This document shows, one piece after another, positions 32,903 through 40,281 of a stretch of DNA of 41,099 nucleotides. How positions within the stretch are numbered: position 1 is the stretch's first letter; every line of letters starts with the position of its first letter. The position numbers were made by a program, and so were the translations under genes. The notes below the pieces were generated by a model. It was not told the origin of the DNA and made no database searches. It saw only the letters and a list, made by a program, of their open reading frames with translations. Source of the DNA: Candidatus Aminicenantes bacterium UBA876 (GTDB lineage: Bacteria > Acidobacteriota > Aminicenantia > UBA2199); the NCBI GenBank assembly GCA_002294665.1, contig DBFQ01000039.1:12968-54066 (forward strand). Reading direction: 5' to 3'.

Positions 32903-34230
32903 TGCTCTCCTCCGTTGAGACGGGTTCCCGTCAATTTCTCTAATTCCGTTGCCGCGACAGTGTAGTTGTATATCGCCTGCAAACGGGCGACCTTGGCCTG
33001 GGTCAGGCTGTTATAGGACGCGTTCAACTCCAGTATCGTGATCATTCCTTCTTCGTAGTTCAATTCAGCGATGCGAACACCCTCCGTAGCGGTTTCCACG
33101 TTCTTTTCGGCGCTGAGGATGTTCTGGTATTCCTGTTCCATTGTCAGGCAGAGGTTCTGAATCTGAATTCTTGTGGCTTCATCCAATTGCTCGGCCTGCA
33201 AACGCAGGCTTTTGTTCAACACCCGCAATTCCCCCACCTGGCCGCTGCGTTTCAAACCGGTAAAGATCGGCAGGCTGACCGAAAGGTTGATGGTGTAGTA
33301 ATCGTTCCAGTTTCCTTCTGTAAAGCGAAACGCGTTGGATCGATAATTGTACTGGGCCACGATCGACATGTCCGGCAGAAAGGCGGCATAGGCCATTTTC
33401 AACATGTTGGCGGCCTTGCGCCGTTCCAGCTCCAACTGACGGATCTCCGTACGGTTCTCCAGAGCTTCCCGAACCAGCTCCGTCATATCCAAGTTGAGTT
33501 TGCGATAATCCAGCTCTCCGCTCGCACGCACTTCGGTCCCGGGGGGCAGTCCCACGGCATGACGCAGGTTTTCACGCGTAATACGGATCAACTTGCGTAC
33601 ATTGAGCAGGTCCGGTTCGGTGGAACGCAGGTTCAATTGCGCGCGCAACAGATCATAACGCGGCACCATGCCGAGTTCATTACGCACAGCGACATTTTTC
33701 AGGTTCCGTTCCGCCAGTTCACGCGCTTCCCGGTGGGCTTTTTCCAACTCGCTGAGTACCAGCAGGTTATGAAAGGTTTTGGTGACATTCAGCACCAGTT
33801 CGTCTTTCCCGGCCGCGGCTTTCTCTTTGGACAATTCCACGTCCAGACGGGCGTTGCGAAAGGCGTTCCAGATCTTTCCCCCGGTGAAAACCGGCTGCAC
33901 GATCTGGAAGGTAAACTCATAGTCCATGGTAAAGTCCAGCGTAACTTCCGTGGGATCACCGCCGGGAATCATGGCCGGCATTTCCAGCACCATCAGTTTC
34001 TCGTCAAGGTTCTTGGCTCCGGAAAGCGAAACGCTGGGAAGAAAACCCATACTCTGGCGCAGGCGGAATTTGGCCATGCGTACCTGCTGACGCTGGATTT
34101 CATAAGCGCTATTGTTTTCCAGGGCCATTTTGAGGGCCTGGTCCAATGTCAATTCCACCATGTCGTCGCCGGCACTGACCGGACCGGCAAGAATCGCCAG
34201 CAGGATCAACACCCATAACCGTTTTCTCAT
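32899..34230 (-). CDS. TolC-family outer membrane efflux protein
   Basis: The channel begins with a signal peptide (RKRLWVLILLAILAGPVSA), followed by two related outer membrane efflux protein repeats (about 30-235 and 240-440). These are rich in coiled coil and contain LTLDQALKMALENN. The 443-residue length is typical of TolC-like proteins. I start it at ATG 34230, just after GAGGAGG; the longer frame begins within the preceding tetR. It lies 10 bp after tetR and overlaps the adaptor gene by ATGA. Confidence 0.92.
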   Translation of the reverse strand: MRKRLWVLILLAILAGPVSAGDDMVELTLDQALKMALENNSAYEIQRQQVRMAKFRLRQSMGFLPSVSLSGAKNLDEKLMVLEMPAMIPGGDPTEVTLDFTMDYEFTFQIVQPVFTGGKIWNAFRNARLDVELSKEKAAAGKDELVLNVTKTFHNLLVLSELEKAHREARELAERNLKNVAVRNELGMVPRYDLLRAQLNLRSTEPDLLNVRKLIRITRENLRHAVGLPPGTEVRASGELDYRKLNLDMTELVREALENRTEIRQLELERRKAANMLKMAYAAFLPDMSIVAQYNYRSNAFRFTEGNWNDYYTINLSVSLPIFTGLKRSGQVGELRVLNKSLRLQAEQLDEATRIQIQNLCLTMEQEYQNILSAEKNVETATEGVRIAELNYEEGMITILELNASYNSLTQAKVARLQAIYNYTVAATELEKLTGTRLNGGEQ

Positions 34231-34240
34231 ATCCTCCTCC

Positions 34241-34897
34241 TCAATTGCCTTTATTCGAATCCATTTCGCGAATGTCGGAATCACGCGGCCGTTTCTCGAT
34301 CAAACCATAGCAGAAGATGTGGACGCCGGTTTTCACTGCATTCATGTATTCATCCTCGCCCCAATCGCCCAATACCTGGCTCAGGTTGACCTGGCTGAGT
34401 ATGCCGATGTAGATCTCCCCAATCAGTTCCGGGTTCAATTCAGGATCAAACTCGCCCGCCTTTCGGGCGCTTTCGAAAAAATTCAGAATCACCTGGTGGA
34501 TTTGCCCCTTCCAGAACGGCAATTTGCGCTCAGTTCCGCTTTTTTCGCATTGGTCCAACAGCTCCACGATCAGGCGGCGTTCCGACATCATGATGCGAAC
34601 CAGGCCCTGCTGCCGGAAAAATACCTGCGCAATATCCAGTGACATTTTTTGCAGCCTGTGACGGAAGTCGCCGTTGAAATCATCGATGTAAGGACGAATC
34701 AAGTCCGCCACTTCGGCATGCAGGTCTTCCAGTACAGCCAGGAATATCTCTTGCTTTCCGGAAAAGTAATTGTACAAGGTCGGCTTGGATACTCCCGCCG
34801 CGGCCGCGATGTCATCCACGGTTGAATTGGCAAAGCCCTTTTCCTGAAACACATCACGGGCCCGCGACAGCATGAATTTGCGCACAACTTCTTTCAT
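34241..34897 (-). CDS. TetR family transcriptional regulator of the efflux operon
   Basis: This 218-residue repressor has an N-terminal helix-turn-helix (about residues 10-55). It contains TVDDIAAAAGVSKPTLYNYF, the standard TetR recognition region, then a ligand-binding helical domain. It is the first gene of the efflux operon and likely represses it and itself. Two direct repeats cover its promoter. No ribosome binding site precedes the ATG, and the predicted leader is about 33 nt. The inducing ligand is unknown. Confidence 0.92.
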   Translation of the reverse strand: MKEVVRKFMLSRARDVFQEKGFANSTVDDIAAAAGVSKPTLYNYFSGKQEIFLAVLEDLHAEVADLIRPYIDDFNGDFRHRLQKMSLDIAQVFFRQQGLVRIMMSERRLIVELLDQCEKSGTERKLPFWKGQIHQVILNFFESARKAGEFDPELNPELIGEIYIGILSQVNLSQVLGDWGEDEYMNAVKTGVHIFCYGLIEKRPRDSDIREMDSNKGN

Positions 34898-34907
34898 GGG
34901 GTTTTAC

Positions 34908-34942
34908 TCACGGTAAAATTTTTGAACTGACGGTTAATTTTA
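34908..34942. promoter_or_regulatory. Direct repeats over the tetR promoter, candidate TetR operator
   Basis: CTCACGGTAAAATTTT (34908-34923) and CTGACGGTTAATTTTA (34927-34942) match at CT-ACGGT-A-(A/T)TTT, 19 bp apart. The second copy overlaps the -10 hexamer of the tetR promoter and the first covers the start region. TetR proteins usually bind inverted repeats, so two copies in direct orientation suggest two dimers or two half-site pairs. Binding is inferred. Confidence 0.55.
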
Positions 34943-34965
34943 TCCCGGTTCTGAATCCCCGTCAA
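34937..34965 (-). promoter_or_regulatory. tetR-efflux operon promoter
   Basis: The minus strand has TTGACG (34960-34965), a 17-bp spacer and TAAAAT (34937-34942), each a 5/6 match. The predicted start is near 34930, about 33 nt before the ATG. Confidence 0.75.
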
Positions 34966-35312
34966 TACCCTGAATCATTATTACGAAAATTATTCCCGCA
35001 GAGTTCGGCTGATTTTAATTTATTGGCGGCGGACACAATCCCGCTCTCATGCGGCGGTGGCGTTACCAGAAACGATGAATTCGCAGAAGCCGGTTTCACG
35101 GATTGCTGAACAGAAGCAACCGGCTCGACTGCAGCCTGCCATCATCCGTCCGGGCGAATTCGAGGTCGCAGGCCACCGCAGAAACAAAACCTTCCAGCTG
35201 CCTTTCGAGTATAATAACCTGTAAGCAAAAATCAAATCCCGCCCCTGAACTGCGGCGGGCTCGAAATCCGGACCCGCCCGGGTGGGCCTTTCCGGAATTG
35301 TGAGGAGAACAC
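34966..35312. other. Intergenic region upstream of sppA
   Basis: These 347 bases hold no gene I can support. A 49-codon frame (35075-35224, +) has normal-looking composition but no ribosome binding site. A TATAAT lies at 35210-35215, and a GC-rich inverted sequence near 35271-35290 precedes the sppA ribosome binding site. Confidence 0.6.
35210..35215 (+). promoter_or_regulatory. -10 element of sppA promoter
   Basis: A perfect TATAAT lies about 97 bp upstream of the sppA ATG; the -35 position (AAACCT) is poor. A leader of about 90 nt is predicted. Confidence 0.4.
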
Positions 35313-36989
35313 ATGAAACGAGGCGTTCTGATCCTGATACTGATCCTGGTTCTGGTTTTCGCGGCCATCGCATTGATCGGCGGATACCTGTACATGCAGT
35401 TTACCCGCGAACCGCATATACCGGAGCGGTCACTGCTGGTGATGCCCATATCCGGACCCATCAGCGACATGGAAACATCTCCGGTTTCACAATCCACCAC
35501 CGTAAGAGACATTTTCTTCCATTTGCAGCGCGCCAAAATCGACCCGCGCATCAAGGGCGTACTGCTGAAAATTTCCTGGATTCATGCCGGTCCGGCTACG
35601 GTCGAGGAATTGGGCCTGCTGATCACCGATTTCCGCAAAACCGGTAAACCCGTACGCGCGTTCATTGAAGATGGCGGCCTGAATGAATACCTGCTGGCTT
35701 CCTACGCGGAATCGATTACGGTGATGCCCGGGTCCGACCTGTTCTTGAAGCACTTCGCATCTGAAGCCATATTTCTGAAGGGCACCCTGGACAAACTGGG
35801 CATTGAAGCCGAATTCTACCACCTGGGTGAATATAAAACCGCCGCCGGCATGTATACCCGCAACAGCATGAGCCCGGAACACCGGGAATCGCTTGCCGCG
35901 TTGCTCGGAGACGTCATCGACCACACCATTAACGCCATCGCCCGCAACCGCGGCATCGACCCCGGAAAAATCCGCTCCGTGATCGATCAATTCGCCCTGT
36001 GCAATCAAGTCTATCAGAAAGAAGGTTTGCTGGATGCAGTCGGCTATGCCGATGAAATCTTCGCGAATGAAACTCCCGCGCTGAAACGCCTGCCGTTTGC
36101 AAAATATGCGCAGACCACCCGCCCCGATCCGTTCCCGGGCGCGCCGCGCATCGCGCTTGTGTTTGCGGCCGGCGAAATTCATCAAGGCGGTAGCGGCGGC
36201 CCTTCCATGTTCGGGGAATCGATCCTGGGAGCGGATGATCTGGCCGCGCAACTGCGAAACCTGGGCAAAAGAAAAGACATCAAGGCCGTCGTGTTGCGAG
36301 TCGACAGTCCCGGGGGTTCCGCAACCGCGTCGGAGGTGATCCGCCGGGAAGTGGAGCGCTTGAACAAGGAAAAACCCGTGGTGGTCAGCATGGGTCAATT
36401 GGCTGCATCCGGGGGATACTGGCTTTCGGCTTCCGCCGCACACATTGTCTCCTTGAACACCACCATAACCGGATCGATCGGTGTGCTGGGAGGAAAATTC
36501 ATCAACCGGGGATTTTACGACAAGATCGGCGTGCACAAGGAATTGGTTGAAAGCGGTCATTTCGCCGGCATGTTTTCCGACACCCGCCCGTTCAGCCCGG
36601 CGGAGCGGCAACGCTTTGAATCCATGCTGCAACGCACCTACGATCGCTTTGTCAAACTGGTAGCCGATAACCGTGATTTGTCACCGGATCGGGTGGATCA
36701 AGCCGCCCGCGGCCGCGTCTGGTCCGGAAACCGCGCCCTGGGACTGGGACTGGTGGATCAGTGCGGCGGACTTCTGGATGCGCTGGAAACAGCCCGCCGT
36801 TTGGCCGGACTTGCGACAGACCAACCCGCGGGATTGATCATTCTTCCCCGGCGCAAATCCCTGCTGGATCTCTTGATCGGCATGAGCGGTGTCGGCGCAA
36901 ATGAAAGCCTGAAACTGGAAACCCTGCTGCAACGCTTCAAGCGCAGTTTTCCCGCGGCCGTCATGCCCTACCGGCTGCGCTTTGAATAA
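35313..36989 (+). CDS. sppA: Signal peptide peptidase SppA, 67-kDa type
   Basis: SppA digests signal peptides released in the membrane. The 558-residue protein has an N-terminal membrane helix (about 4-27) and two tandem S49 domains, as in E. coli SppA. The catalytic pair is split across the halves: general-base Lys175 in GEYKTAAGMY and nucleophile Ser366 in LAASGGYW. SD GAGGAG precedes ATG 35313. The gene following by 7 bases is a YrdC-family protein. Its neighbourhood (Lgt, RseP) fits an envelope maintenance role. Confidence 0.94.
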   Translation: MKRGVLILILILVLVFAAIALIGGYLYMQFTREPHIPERSLLVMPISGPISDMETSPVSQSTTVRDIFFHLQRAKIDPRIKGVLLKISWIHAGPATVEELGLLITDFRKTGKPVRAFIEDGGLNEYLLASYAESITVMPGSDLFLKHFASEAIFLKGTLDKLGIEAEFYHLGEYKTAAGMYTRNSMSPEHRESLAALLGDVIDHTINAIARNRGIDPGKIRSVIDQFALCNQVYQKEGLLDAVGYADEIFANETPALKRLPFAKYAQTTRPDPFPGAPRIALVFAAGEIHQGGSGGPSMFGESILGADDLAAQLRNLGKRKDIKAVVLRVDSPGGSATASEVIRREVERLNKEKPVVVSMGQLAASGGYWLSASAAHIVSLNTTITGSIGVLGGKFINRGFYDKIGVHKELVESGHFAGMFSDTRPFSPAERQRFESMLQRTYDRFVKLVADNRDLSPDRVDQAARGRVWSGNRALGLGLVDQCGGLLDALETARRLAGLATDQPAGLIILPRRKSLLDLLIGMSGVGANESLKLETLLQRFKRSFPAAVMPYRLRFE

Positions 36990-36996
36990 AACGTCC

Positions 36997-37644
36997 ATGG
37001 TAATGACTCCATGTCCGGCTGAACCCCGTATCTGGCCGATTTCCCGACTGGAATCCAAAAAGTGGCGCCGGCGTTTGAAAGAGCAGTTGCTTGCAGGAGC
37101 TGTCATCGCCTACCCCACCGACACCTTGTACGGCATGGGCGGAGATTTTCTCAATCCCGCGGTTCACCGTCGCATCAATGCCATCAAAGGCCGGAAAGAC
37201 AAGCCCTACTCAGTCGCCCTGTGGAGCACGGATGCGATCAAAGGCCTGGCAATCGCCCCGTCATCCCGCATATTCAGCAAACTGGTCCAGCTTCTGCCCG
37301 GGCCCTTCACCCTGGTTCTTCCGGCCGTGCCGTCATTAGACCGGGATCTGCTTTTCGCGGCGGAAACCATCGGAATCCGCATCCCCGGGCCTCCGTTTCC
37401 ACGCGAAGCCATGGCAGAGATTCAAGTCCCGTTGATTTCCACTTCAATCAACCATTCCGGCTGCGTGCCGCTGGCCGACCCCGCGCGTATCCTTGCCGAA
37501 TTCCCGCAGATCGCCGTGATCATTGATGCGGGCACGCTTCCCCTTTCTTCAGGCTCAACCATTGTGGATTTTTCCGTTTCGCCGCCGGCGATTCTGCGCC
37601 GGGGAGACGGAATGGCGCGGTTACAGGAATTCAAGTCCTGGTGA
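36997..37644 (+). CDS. Sua5/YciO/YrdC family L-threonylcarbamoyladenylate synthase
   Basis: The 215-residue protein has the YrdC fold with AVIAYPTDTLYGMGGDF and KGRKDKPYSVAL, the nucleotide/threonine-binding signatures, and PGPFTLVLPA. Enzymes of this family make threonylcarbamoyl-AMP for the t6A37 modification of ANN-reading tRNAs. The C-terminus is STIVDFS...ILRRGDG. It lacks the extra Sua5 domain, so it is TsaC-like in length. Start codons ATG 36997 or 37003 are both possible and no good ribosome binding site distinguishes them. The stop is 9 bp from the converging lgt stop. Confidence 0.88.
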   Translation: MVMTPCPAEPRIWPISRLESKKWRRRLKEQLLAGAVIAYPTDTLYGMGGDFLNPAVHRRINAIKGRKDKPYSVALWSTDAIKGLAIAPSSRIFSKLVQLLPGPFTLVLPAVPSLDRDLLFAAETIGIRIPGPPFPREAMAEIQVPLISTSINHSGCVPLADPARILAEFPQIAVIIDAGTLPLSSGSTIVDFSVSPPAILRRGDGMARLQEFKSW

Positions 37645-37653
37645 TAATGAAGG

Positions 37654-38496
37654 TCAGCGGTTCACTTGCGCCTTGCGCGAAAATACCAGCAGCGCCAACC
37701 CGACAAAACCCATGAGCAGGCACAACACCTGTCCCATGGTCAATCCCGCCAGGACAAAGCCCAGGTGGGCATCCGGCTCGCGCACAAACTCAATTACAAA
37801 GCGGAACCCGGCATAACCCAGCAGGTATATGCCCAGCAGGCGTCCCGGTTGTGTCACTTTCCGCCGCAGCCCCCAGATCAGGATAAACAGGACGATGCCT
37901 TCAAAGAAAGCTTCGTACAATTGAGACGGGTGTCGCAATGCCGCTCCCGGAGCCTCAGGAAAAGACATGCCCCAGGGCATTTCCGTGACTCTTCCGTACA
38001 ACTCTCCGTTGAGAAAATTCCCCAGGCGGCCGAACGTATAAGCCAGGGGAACCACGGTGACCAGCGTGTCGCCGAAAGCCCGCACGGCGATTCTGTGTTT
38101 GCGACAGAACCAGATGCTCACCAGCGCCACCCCCAGCGCGCCGCCGTGAAATGACATACCCCTGAAGCCGGTAAAATGGATGCCCTCTTCAGTGGAAAAA
38201 GGCAGCACGATGGCCAGGGGGTGGGCCAGAAAATAATCCAGGTCGTAAAACAGCACGTATCCCAATCGACCCCCGATCAGTACGGCCAGAATCGCCCAGA
38301 ACATGTAATCGTTCAACTGGGGCATGGATATATCCGCTTCGCCTTTACGGACTTGATACCCCAGCAGAAACCAGGCCACCGCAAACGCGACCAGGTACAT
38401 CAAACCATAATAGCGGATTTCGAAACCGCCCAAGCTGAACAGCACGGGGTCAATATGATGGGGCAACTGCTGCCACCACTGCCAGAACGATGTCAT
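37654..38496 (-). CDS. lgt: Prolipoprotein diacylglyceryl transferase
   Basis: Lgt adds diacylglycerol from phosphatidylglycerol to the lipobox cysteine of prelipoproteins. The 280-residue protein has seven membrane helices. The essential signature GRLGNFLNGELYGR is present, as are FRGMSFHGGALG and the catalytic His/Arg region. Length is typical. It overlaps the ftsB-like gene by 4 bp (ATGA), last in a pgm-ftsB-lgt unit. A substrate, the RND adaptor lipoprotein, is encoded nearby. Confidence 0.95.
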   Translation of the reverse strand: MTSFWQWWQQLPHHIDPVLFSLGGFEIRYYGLMYLVAFAVAWFLLGYQVRKGEADISMPQLNDYMFWAILAVLIGGRLGYVLFYDLDYFLAHPLAIVLPFSTEEGIHFTGFRGMSFHGGALGVALVSIWFCRKHRIAVRAFGDTLVTVVPLAYTFGRLGNFLNGELYGRVTEMPWGMSFPEAPGAALRHPSQLYEAFFEGIVLFILIWGLRRKVTQPGRLLGIYLLGYAGFRFVIEFVREPDAHLGFVLAGLTMGQVLCLLMGFVGLALLVFSRKAQVNR

Positions 38497-38843
38497 TTTT
38501 CCACCTCTTTGCCGGAATCGCTTCCTTTCAGGGCCTGCGGTTTTTCCTCAGGAACGACCACAATGACTTTTTCATCTTTTTTCATCAGCCACAGTTTCTC
38601 CCGGGCTATGGCTTCCAGGGATCGGGGATCCCTGCGCAATTGTTCGATCTCCCGCTGCAGGGCATCACGTTGCCCTTCAAGGGCCACGACCCTCTGCTCC
38701 AGTTCTTCGATGCGTTTCTGTGCCTGAACAATTTCAATAATCCCGCTGTCACCGAAAAAGAAAGTCAACAGCAGGATAAACAACAACAGGGTCAAGAGCA
38801 GTAAAAACGCTTTGGAACGAAAAAAAGGATTCTTTTCAGCCAA
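38493..38843 (-). CDS. Septum formation initiator family protein (FtsB/DivIC-like)
   Basis: The 116-residue protein has a short cytosolic N-terminus, one membrane helix (about residues 10-33), and a coiled coil (about 40-80). It ends with DPRSLEAIAREKLWLMKKDEKVI, the conserved FtsB/DivIC motif region. It should bind FtsL and FtsQ in the divisome. I start it at TTG 38843, four bases after GGAGG and overlapping the pgm stop by 8 bp; a TTG at 38864 is the alternative. The Pro/Lys-rich tail is not conserved. Confidence 0.82.
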   Translation of the reverse strand: MAEKNPFFRSKAFLLLLTLLLFILLLTFFFGDSGIIEIVQAQKRIEELEQRVVALEGQRDALQREIEQLRRDPRSLEAIAREKLWLMKKDEKVIVVVPEEKPQALKGSDSGKEVEK

Positions 38844-40239
38844 GAATCCTCCGTCCCTGCGCAATCAGTTGCCGCGTTTTTTTCCGGGAAGTCGACTCCG
38901 CATAAATCCGCATGACATTCAGGGTTCCCGAGGGACGCACCAGCAACCACTCGTCCCTGCCGATCCATTTGATACCGTCCACCAATTGCACCCGAACCAC
39001 CTTGAATCCGGGGTCGATGCCCTGGTGGTTCTCGAGCAGTTCCAGCAGGCGTTGCCTGCGGACCGGAGTCAGGCGAACGGAAACCTCATGCGCATACAGC
39101 ATCGGGAATCGTTTGTAGAAAGCCGCTGTCAATTCCGGCAGGGTTTTCCCCTCGCGCGCCATCATCTCCACCACCAGCAGGTTGAACAGGATCCCGTCTT
39201 TGATGACGGCTTTACCCTGCAGCGCGGCGCCGTTTGTGCTTTCCACACCGATAAACGCTTCGCGTTTGCTCATCATGTCGGAGATGTATTTAAACCCGAC
39301 CGGAGTATGGTACACTTTGCAGCCATGATGCTGCGCCACATGGGCGATATTTCGTGTACTGGAAATCGATTTCACCACTCCGCCACGCATTCCCCTCACA
39401 CGGACCAGGTAATCGATCAGCATGGGAATCACGTTGTTTGCGTCGAGAAAGCGGCCGCGATTGTCGATAATGCCGAAACGATCTCCGTTAATATCCGTCG
39501 CCAGTCCGACATCGGCGTTGGTTTCACGGACCACCCGGGCCAGATCCGCCAGCGTTTTGCCGGAACAATACGGGATCACCCGGCCGTGCGCCGCGTAAGG
39601 ATAACTGTGAATGGCATCGATGGGTACCCCGTTGCTCAAGAGAAGCTCATCCAGAAACTCACGCGAAGCCCCGAAAAGGTTGTCGACCACGATACGCAAT
39701 CCGGCTGCGCGGATCACCGCGAAATCGATCTTTTCCGTGATCATCTGCAAATAGGGCTCGCGGACCTGGATCTCATGGATCATGGATTGGCGTGCGTATT
39801 GACGTGGAGAATCCCAATTCGCCGGCAACGCCTCGATTTCCCGCTCAATCAATGTGGTAGTGGAAGGCAATGCGGGAGCTCCTCCGGCGTTGAACACCTT
39901 GATTCCGTTGTAAACGGGTCGATTGAAACTGGCGGTAAAGGCCACGCCGCCATCCAGTTTCTCGTTGACAATGGCCAGTGACGCGGCCGCCAAGGGCACA
40001 TCGCGCGGGGGAATATAACTGTTGACGCCGTGAAGTGAAAACACGCGCGCGGCTTCCATGGCAAAACGGTGAGACAGGATACGCGTGTCGAAATTGATAA
40101 AAACCCGGGGCTCAGTGATCCGCATGCGACGGGTAAGGTAGGAGGCATAGGCCGTAGCGAAGCGTCGTACATTGAGGAACGAGAATTCCCGGCCCATCCG
40201 TCCGCGCCAGCCGTCCGTGCCGAAACGGATCTCGGACAT
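38836..40239 (-). CDS. Phosphoglucomutase/phosphomannomutase family protein
   Basis: This 467-residue alpha-D-phosphohexomutase has four domains. The phosphoserine loop reads FTASFNRPVYNG where the usual motif is TASHNP, the His being replaced by Phe. The metal-binding loop is DINGDRFGI (DxDxDR-type with Asn/Gly changes), and the sugar-specificity and phosphate-binding loops end with RPSGTLN. The fold and phosphoserine are intact, so activity is plausible, but substrate specificity cannot be read from these motifs. The promoter at 40246-40274 places transcription at the ATG itself. Confidence 0.88.
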   Translation of the reverse strand: MSEIRFGTDGWRGRMGREFSFLNVRRFATAYASYLTRRMRITEPRVFINFDTRILSHRFAMEAARVFSLHGVNSYIPPRDVPLAAASLAIVNEKLDGGVAFTASFNRPVYNGIKVFNAGGAPALPSTTTLIEREIEALPANWDSPRQYARQSMIHEIQVREPYLQMITEKIDFAVIRAAGLRIVVDNLFGASREFLDELLLSNGVPIDAIHSYPYAAHGRVIPYCSGKTLADLARVVRETNADVGLATDINGDRFGIIDNRGRFLDANNVIPMLIDYLVRVRGMRGGVVKSISSTRNIAHVAQHHGCKVYHTPVGFKYISDMMSKREAFIGVESTNGAALQGKAVIKDGILFNLLVVEMMAREGKTLPELTAAFYKRFPMLYAHEVSVRLTPVRRQRLLELLENHQGIDPGFKVVRVQLVDGIKWIGRDEWLLVRPSGTLNVMRIYAESTSRKKTRQLIAQGRRILG

Positions 40240-40245
40240 GGGATT

Positions 40246-40274
40246 AATCTATCACACGCGGGGGCGCTTTTCAA
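40246..40274 (-). promoter_or_regulatory. pgm-ftsB-lgt promoter, predicted leaderless
   Basis: The minus strand has TTGAAA (40269-40274), 17 bp, and TAGATT (40246-40251) with an extended TGA in front. The pgm ATG starts six bases after the -10, exactly where transcription should begin, and no ribosome binding site is visible. It lies 7 bp past the rseP stop. Confidence 0.72.
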
Positions 40275-40281
40275 CCGCCCG

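Noticed and set aside
31823..32965. Long + strand frame opposite the RND adaptor gene
   Set aside because: It is antisense to a clear adaptor gene with an intact lipobox and domains. The composition is His/Gln-rich, as expected from a reversed coding strand.
35075..35224. 49-codon + strand frame upstream of sppA with protein-like composition
   Set aside because: It has no ribosome binding site, an in-frame TATAAT lies inside it, and it shows no recognisable motif. Chance is the simpler explanation.
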